This document shows, piece by piece, positions 60,521 to 64,000 of a DNA stretch of 64,000 bases. Each line of letters opens with the position of its first letter. Positions within the stretch are counted from its first letter, which is position 1. The notes under the pieces are model-generated. The model did no database searches, was not told the DNA's origin, and saw nothing but the letters and a program-made list of their open reading frames with translations. Origin of the DNA: Nocardia testacea NBRC 100365 (lineage in GTDB: Bacteria; Actinomycetota; Actinomycetes; Mycobacteriales; Mycobacteriaceae); contig NZ_BAGJ01000271.1 in NCBI RefSeq assembly GCF_000308775.1, positions 26,497 to 90,496 of the forward strand, in the 5' to 3' direction. A program made the translations under genes and the position numbers.

Positions 60521-61336
60521 ATGACCCGCGTATGGCTCATCACAGGTGCGTCACGAGGACTGGGCCGGGCGTTCGCCGAAGCGGCGCTCCAGGCGGGCGA
60601 TCGGGTGATCGGGGCCGCGCGCAATGTCGAGCCCCTCGCCGACCTTGCCCGGCAGTATCCCGACGAGCTCGTATCGATACCACTCGATGTCACCGACCGC
60701 ACCGCGGTGTTCACGGCCGTGGAACGGGCGGTCTCGGCCTTCGGCAGGCTCGACATCGTGGTCAACAATGCCGGCGCCATGCTCTTGGGAATGGTGGAAG
60801 AAGCGAGCGAGGAACAGATCAGAGCGCATTTCGACGTGAACCTGTTCGGCGCGGTGTGGGTGACCCAGGCCGTGCTGCCGCACCTGCGCGCCCAGGGCGG
60901 GGGGCGCATCCTGCAGATCACCACGATGGGAACCGGCGGCGGTTTCCCCATGGTCGGCCTGTATGCCGCCGGTAAGTCGGCGCTGGACTCGGTGAGCGAG
61001 GCAGTGGCGATGGAGGCCGAACAGTTCGGGGTGAAGCTCACCATCGTCCAGATGGGCGGCTACGACACCGGCCTGTTCACCACGGGTACCACGGCGACCA
61101 CCCCCGACCCACACTACCGGCAGCTGCGCGACGAGCTGACCGCGATGTGGGGCGACGACGCCGGCCCCGCGCCCGAAACCGCCGCTCCGGTGATCATGGA
61201 GTTGGTAGACCTGCCGGACCCGCCGCGGCGTCTCATCGTCGGCACCGGCTCCTTCGACATGGTCCAGCAGAACCTGCAGGATCGCGCGGCGCAGTATCGC
61301 GCCTACGAGCACCTCAGCCGCGCAGTGGCCGGGTAA
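60521..61336 (+). CDS. Short-chain dehydrogenase/reductase
   Basis: A 271-residue SDR: TGASRGLG (about 8-15), DIVVNNAGAMLLG (about 79-91), catalytic TTMGTGGGFPMVGLYAAGKS with Tyr-x3-Lys. It lacks the typical C-terminal GG(T/W) end and has a longer tail (about residues 200-271), like the extended Rv-type SDRs near TetR genes. ATG at 60521 follows AAGAGGAGG. Controlled by the divergent TetR. Not obviously part of the island. Confidence 0.92.
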   Translation: MTRVWLITGASRGLGRAFAEAALQAGDRVIGAARNVEPLADLARQYPDELVSIPLDVTDRTAVFTAVERAVSAFGRLDIVVNNAGAMLLGMVEEASEEQIRAHFDVNLFGAVWVTQAVLPHLRAQGGGRILQITTMGTGGGFPMVGLYAAGKSALDSVSEAVAMEAEQFGVKLTIVQMGGYDTGLFTTGTTATTPDPHYRQLRDELTAMWGDDAGPAPETAAPVIMELVDLPDPPRRLIVGTGSFDMVQQNLQDRAAQYRAYEHLSRAVAG

Positions 61337-61512
61337 CCCTTCGCGGCGGCCGTTGGATCGTCACTGCCCGCCGCTCGTCGAGTCACCGCGCACGAGTCCG
61401 AATCGGTTCGATGGCCTCGGGACAACCGACTTTTCGGCGCGGAGTCGTCGATGGTCACATGAGCGCGTGGAGTGGTCCGCGGTGGGCCCGAAGACCTCGG
61501 CGCACCGACGGA

Positions 61513-62488
61513 CTACCTACCGGTTCCACCCTCCTGAATTCGACACCGGCGTGCTACGGCCCTGCCGCAAGCCGGTATGTCCATCTGGCAGACACCCCGG
61601 ATACGCCCGGCGCGGCCTCGCCTGCCGACTGCCGATAAGCGGGCCGAACCAACGGAGGTACATGGCCCCTTGGTGAGCACGGTTCCGCGGCCCGGCGAAG
61701 TGGGACCCGAACTCGGACGGGGCGAGTTCGGTAGGACATCCGCAACCTCGGTGGGCGGTACGGCGGCCGCGAAAACACGTTCCGGCTCGGTGCGGTCGCC
61801 GATACCGGTTCCGCGGTCCAAGTGCACCGTCTGGACGACGACATTATCCGTGCCAGGGGCACAACCCAAATAGGTATCGCCGCGTGTGCCGGAACCCAGC
61901 CGGCCGATCAGCGCGTACGGACCGATCGTCGGCGGATCGGAAGCCCGCAACGGCAGCGTGCGCGGGACGGTCTGCGTGCCCGGCCCGACCAGGAGTGCGT
62001 CTGCTGAGGCACCGGTCGGCAGCGAAGTCGGCGGCAACTGCGATCTCTCCGGGAGGCTCAAAACCAATGCGACGAAACCGAGAACCCATCCGAGTAGCAA
62101 GAACAACCACCACGCGGTTACCCATCCGCTGACGCTACGGCCGCGTAGGTCCAGCGCGTCCGGCGGTGTACGCAGGTCACTCGCGCGCCACACATCGGAC
62201 ATGATCGTATGCGGCAACCAAACATTGACCACCGGACAGAACCAGCCGCCGATCACCCAACCGATGGAAAGCCGATGGCGTGCGGCGCACATTGCTTCGG
62301 CATTGCAGCGCGCCCGCCACAACCACGAGATGACGGTCACTCCGGCGCCGAGTTGCAGGATGGCCGAGATGATCCCGGCCCAGGTGCAGGACTGCCACTC
62401 CGTGTGTGTCCCCCGGCCGTCGCCAGCTTCTCTCGAAGTCCACCAGCAGTACCCAGTCAGCGATCGCACTGACGAACATCATGACCAC
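61513..62488 (-). pseudogene. DUF4328 membrane protein with truncated kinase N-lobe, frameshifted
   Basis: On the minus strand, one frame (from 62488) encodes a membrane span (MVMMFVSAIADWVLLVDF) and stops making sense after about 20 residues; the next frame continues with the DUF4328 signatures SWLWRARCNAEAMC, GGWFCPVVNVWLPHTIMSDV and WRASD, then another span (AWWLFLLLGWVLGFVALV). Removing one base of the C5 run at 62410-62414 would join the frames. A stretch DPPTIGPYALIGRLGSGTRG with YLG follows, resembling the glycine loop of actinobacterial Ser/Thr kinases, but no catalytic loop is found, so the kinase part is truncated. In the 140 bp upstream, an in-frame TGA suggests a second break. Probably a decayed gene. 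Confidence 0.65.
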
Positions 62489-62628
62489 GGCCCCCGCGAC
62501 CAGCGTTATCGCTCATACCCCCAGCATCCCGAACGGACGTACCTGCTTACCGTCGCGCACGATTGCCCGGCCCACCCCATCGACATGTTCCAATCCCTTC
62601 AAGTCCCGCGTGCCACGCCGGCCGGCCG

Positions 62629-63357
62629 CTACCCCGTGGGTCGGGATTCCTTTCCAGCGGGGTGGTCGCAGCAGTCGCAGGACGGGCCGTTGCTTGCGGC
62701 GGTCGGTGCGGGACAGCAGGTGTCGCCTTTCCAGGCGTTGAGGCCTTCGCGCACGGCGATGGCAGCGATGACCAAGGCGGCGATCGGATCGGCCCACGGC
62801 CAGCCGAGCAGGCTGTTGAGCAGCAGCCCCACCAGCAGAACTGCCGACAGGTACGTGCACAGCAGGGTTTGTTTGGAATCGGCGACCGCCGACGCGGATC
62901 CGAGTTCGCGGCCGGCGCGGCGTTGCGCGGCCGACAGCACCGGCATGATCACCAGACTCGCGGCGGCCAGCCCGATCCCGATCGGCGAGTGCTGGGCTTC
63001 ACCGAACCCGAGCAGGGCACGGATGGAGTTGACGGTGACGTAGAGGGCGAGGGCGAGGAAGGAGAACGCGATGATCCGCAGCGCGATCTTCTCCCGTTTC
63101 TCGGGGTCGCGGCCGGTGAACTGCCAGGCCACCGCGGCCGCGGAGGACACCTCGATCACCGAGTCCAGGCCGAACCCGATCAACGCGGTCGAGGACACCC
63201 GGGCACCCTCGGTGAGCGCGATGATCGCCTCGATGACGTTGTAGGTGATGGTCGCGGCGACGAACCAGCGGATCCGCCGCACCAGCACCGCCTTCCGTTC
63301 CGGGGCCGGGCCGAGGTTCACCGCGGACAGTAAGGAAGGCATACCGAGGGAAGCCAT
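62629..63357 (-). CDS. Cation diffusion facilitator (CDF) heavy-metal efflux transporter
   Basis: A 242-residue integral membrane protein with about five to six spans. Transport-site acids are in IGFGLDSVIEVSSA (Asp, about 54) and WPWADPIAALVIA (Asp, about 190), which fit the cation-binding D residues of CDF proteins, though only part of the usual HxxxD set is kept. The C-terminal tail is Cys-rich (GDTCCPAP and CDCCDHPAG), a probable metal-binding tail instead of the normal cytoplasmic domain. Start overlaps the CmtR stop (TGATG), so the two are co-translated. Confidence 0.88.
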   Translation of the reverse strand: MASLGMPSLLSAVNLGPAPERKAVLVRRIRWFVAATITYNVIEAIIALTEGARVSSTALIGFGLDSVIEVSSAAAVAWQFTGRDPEKREKIALRIIAFSFLALALYVTVNSIRALLGFGEAQHSPIGIGLAAASLVIMPVLSAAQRRAGRELGSASAVADSKQTLLCTYLSAVLLVGLLLNSLLGWPWADPIAALVIAAIAVREGLNAWKGDTCCPAPTAASNGPSCDCCDHPAGKESRPTG

Positions 63358-63707
63358 CAGCAGCAGCCTTGGTCCTCAGCGGTCGGGCAGCACGCCGGAT
63401 CCACCGCCAGCACCAACCCCAGCAGGTCACCGAGTGCGGCGGCGATCCGCGCGTCGGCGAGCTCGTAGCGGGCACGCCGGCCTTCGGGCACCGCGACCAC
63501 CAGGCCGCAGCCGCGCAGACAGGCGAGGTGATTGGACAGGATCTGGCGAGTCACCCCGATCTGCTCGGCCAGCTCCGACGGATAGCCGGAGGCCTGCCGA
63601 AGGCTCAACAGGATCCGCGTGCGGGTCGGGTCCGAGAGCGCATGCCCGAAACGGGCGAGCGCGTCGGTATGCAGCAAGGTCGGGGTCTCCACAACCCAAC
63701 GATACAT
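63357..63707 (-). CDS. cmtR: ArsR/SmtB family metal sensor, CmtR type
   Basis: A 116-residue winged-helix repressor: LARFGHALSDPTRTRILLSL, helix-turn-helix LAEQIGVTRQILSNHLACLR. The CmtR Cd/Pb site is present: Cys pair in HLACLRGCGLVV (Cys-x3-Cys, about 63 and 67) and a C-terminal DPACCPTAEDQGCC that adds further cysteines. In M. tuberculosis CmtR, Cys57, Cys61 and Cys102 bind Cd/Pb. Here the partner is a CDF transporter. A Shine-Dalgarno sequence is not obvious; start at 63707. Confidence 0.88.
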   Translation of the reverse strand: MYRWVVETPTLLHTDALARFGHALSDPTRTRILLSLRQASGYPSELAEQIGVTRQILSNHLACLRGCGLVVAVPEGRRARYELADARIAAALGDLLGLVLAVDPACCPTAEDQGCC

Positions 63708-64000
63708 AGAAAACTGGATTCAGAATGTAATGGATCATTCCAGGGTTGGGTGGTCACGAGGTGGGTGGGGTGAACCGCTACGGCTGTTGCAGGGAACGGA
63801 TTCACTGACATTCTCGTGTCGCGTGGCCACTGACATTGTCGTGTCGCCTCACAGCGTGTAGATGCGGGTGTCTGTGCTGAAAGGTGCTGGTGGGTCAATC
63901 GCTTGATGGAGTGGCCCAAGGGGAGATCTCCGGATGGGTCGAATCTAGTCCAGAAAATCTGTAGTGACAGCGGTAGACATTAGGGAGGGCGTGGGGTAGC
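63708..64000. other. Final 293 bp, promoter of the metal operon and repeat, no gene recognised
   Basis: Next to the CmtR start is an AT-richer stretch (ACATAGAAAACTGGATTC) that should hold the promoter/operator. Beyond it are the 20-bp repeats at 63803-63847. I see no convincing protein-coding gene up to the window end. Confidence 0.5.
63803..63847. repeat. Direct repeat, two 20-bp copies
   Basis: CACTGACATTCTCGTGTCGC (63803-63822) and CACTGACATTGTCGTGTCGC (63828-63847): 19 of 20 bases identical, 25 bp apart. Subterminal repeats of this type occur at the ends of IS21-like elements, so this could be one end of an insertion sequence that continues past the window. That is inference; no inverted end or transposase is seen. 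Confidence 0.55.

Noticed and set aside
63803..63847. CRISPR-like repeat pair
   Set aside because: Only two copies, 5 bp between them and no spacer pattern.

Overview
The window is high-GC actinobacterial DNA, most probably from Nocardia or a close relative in the Mycobacteriales. This is inferred from codon bias, frequent GTG starts, 4-bp ATGA/GTGA gene overlaps, actinobacterial-type ArsR/CmtR, F420/PPOX, DUF4328 and Excalibur proteins, and many acyl-CoA genes. No rRNA, tRNA, CRISPR array or intact transposase was seen.

About 1-55,500 is a catabolic island for an unidentified hydrophobic, probably cyclic or branched, carboxylic acid. It holds three cytochromes P450 (one cut by the window start), two 3Fe-4S ferredoxins, four AMP-forming acyl-CoA ligases, seven acyl-CoA dehydrogenases (three adjacent pairs plus one next to a kinase), four enoyl-CoA hydratase/isomerase proteins, two CaiB-type CoA-transferases, one acetyl-CoA hydrolase/transferase, a DUF35-thiolase fusion, a MaoC-like dehydratase, two unusual amidohydrolases, an aldehyde dehydrogenase, several SDR/MDR oxidoreductases and two tandem beta-hydroxyacid dehydrogenases. 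A plausible order is P450 oxidation, alcohol/aldehyde oxidation, CoA activation, dehydrogenation by paired dehydrogenases, hydration, and retro-aldol or thiolytic cleavage. The substrate is not identifiable from sequence alone.

The clearest new signal is regulatory. A 15-bp palindrome, RAGAAT-NNN-ATTCTY, recurs in front of the main units at about 2.7, 4.4, 8.3, 16.05, 16.2, 29.9, 39.4 and 51.3 kb. At seven of these eight places it is doubled, with centres 21-22 bp apart. One TetR gene (50630-51328) has two copies over its own start, so it is the best candidate for a local master regulator.

Other regions: 9.8-11.8 kb has an erythromycin-esterase-like gene divergent from a regulator with two MerR domains; 12-13.3 kb has two small exported proteins and an F420/PPOX protein; 23.9-27.4 kb has a cupin, a DinB/MDMPI-like protein with a divergent MarR, an SDR and a frameshifted luciferase-like gene; 55.8-61.3 kb has methyltransferases, three TetR genes with clear operators, and an SDR; 61.5-63.7 kb has a broken DUF4328/kinase-like gene and a CmtR-type metal sensor coupled to a cation-efflux transporter. 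Three genes are each broken by a single-base change in a C/G run, which may be assembly error or real decay.
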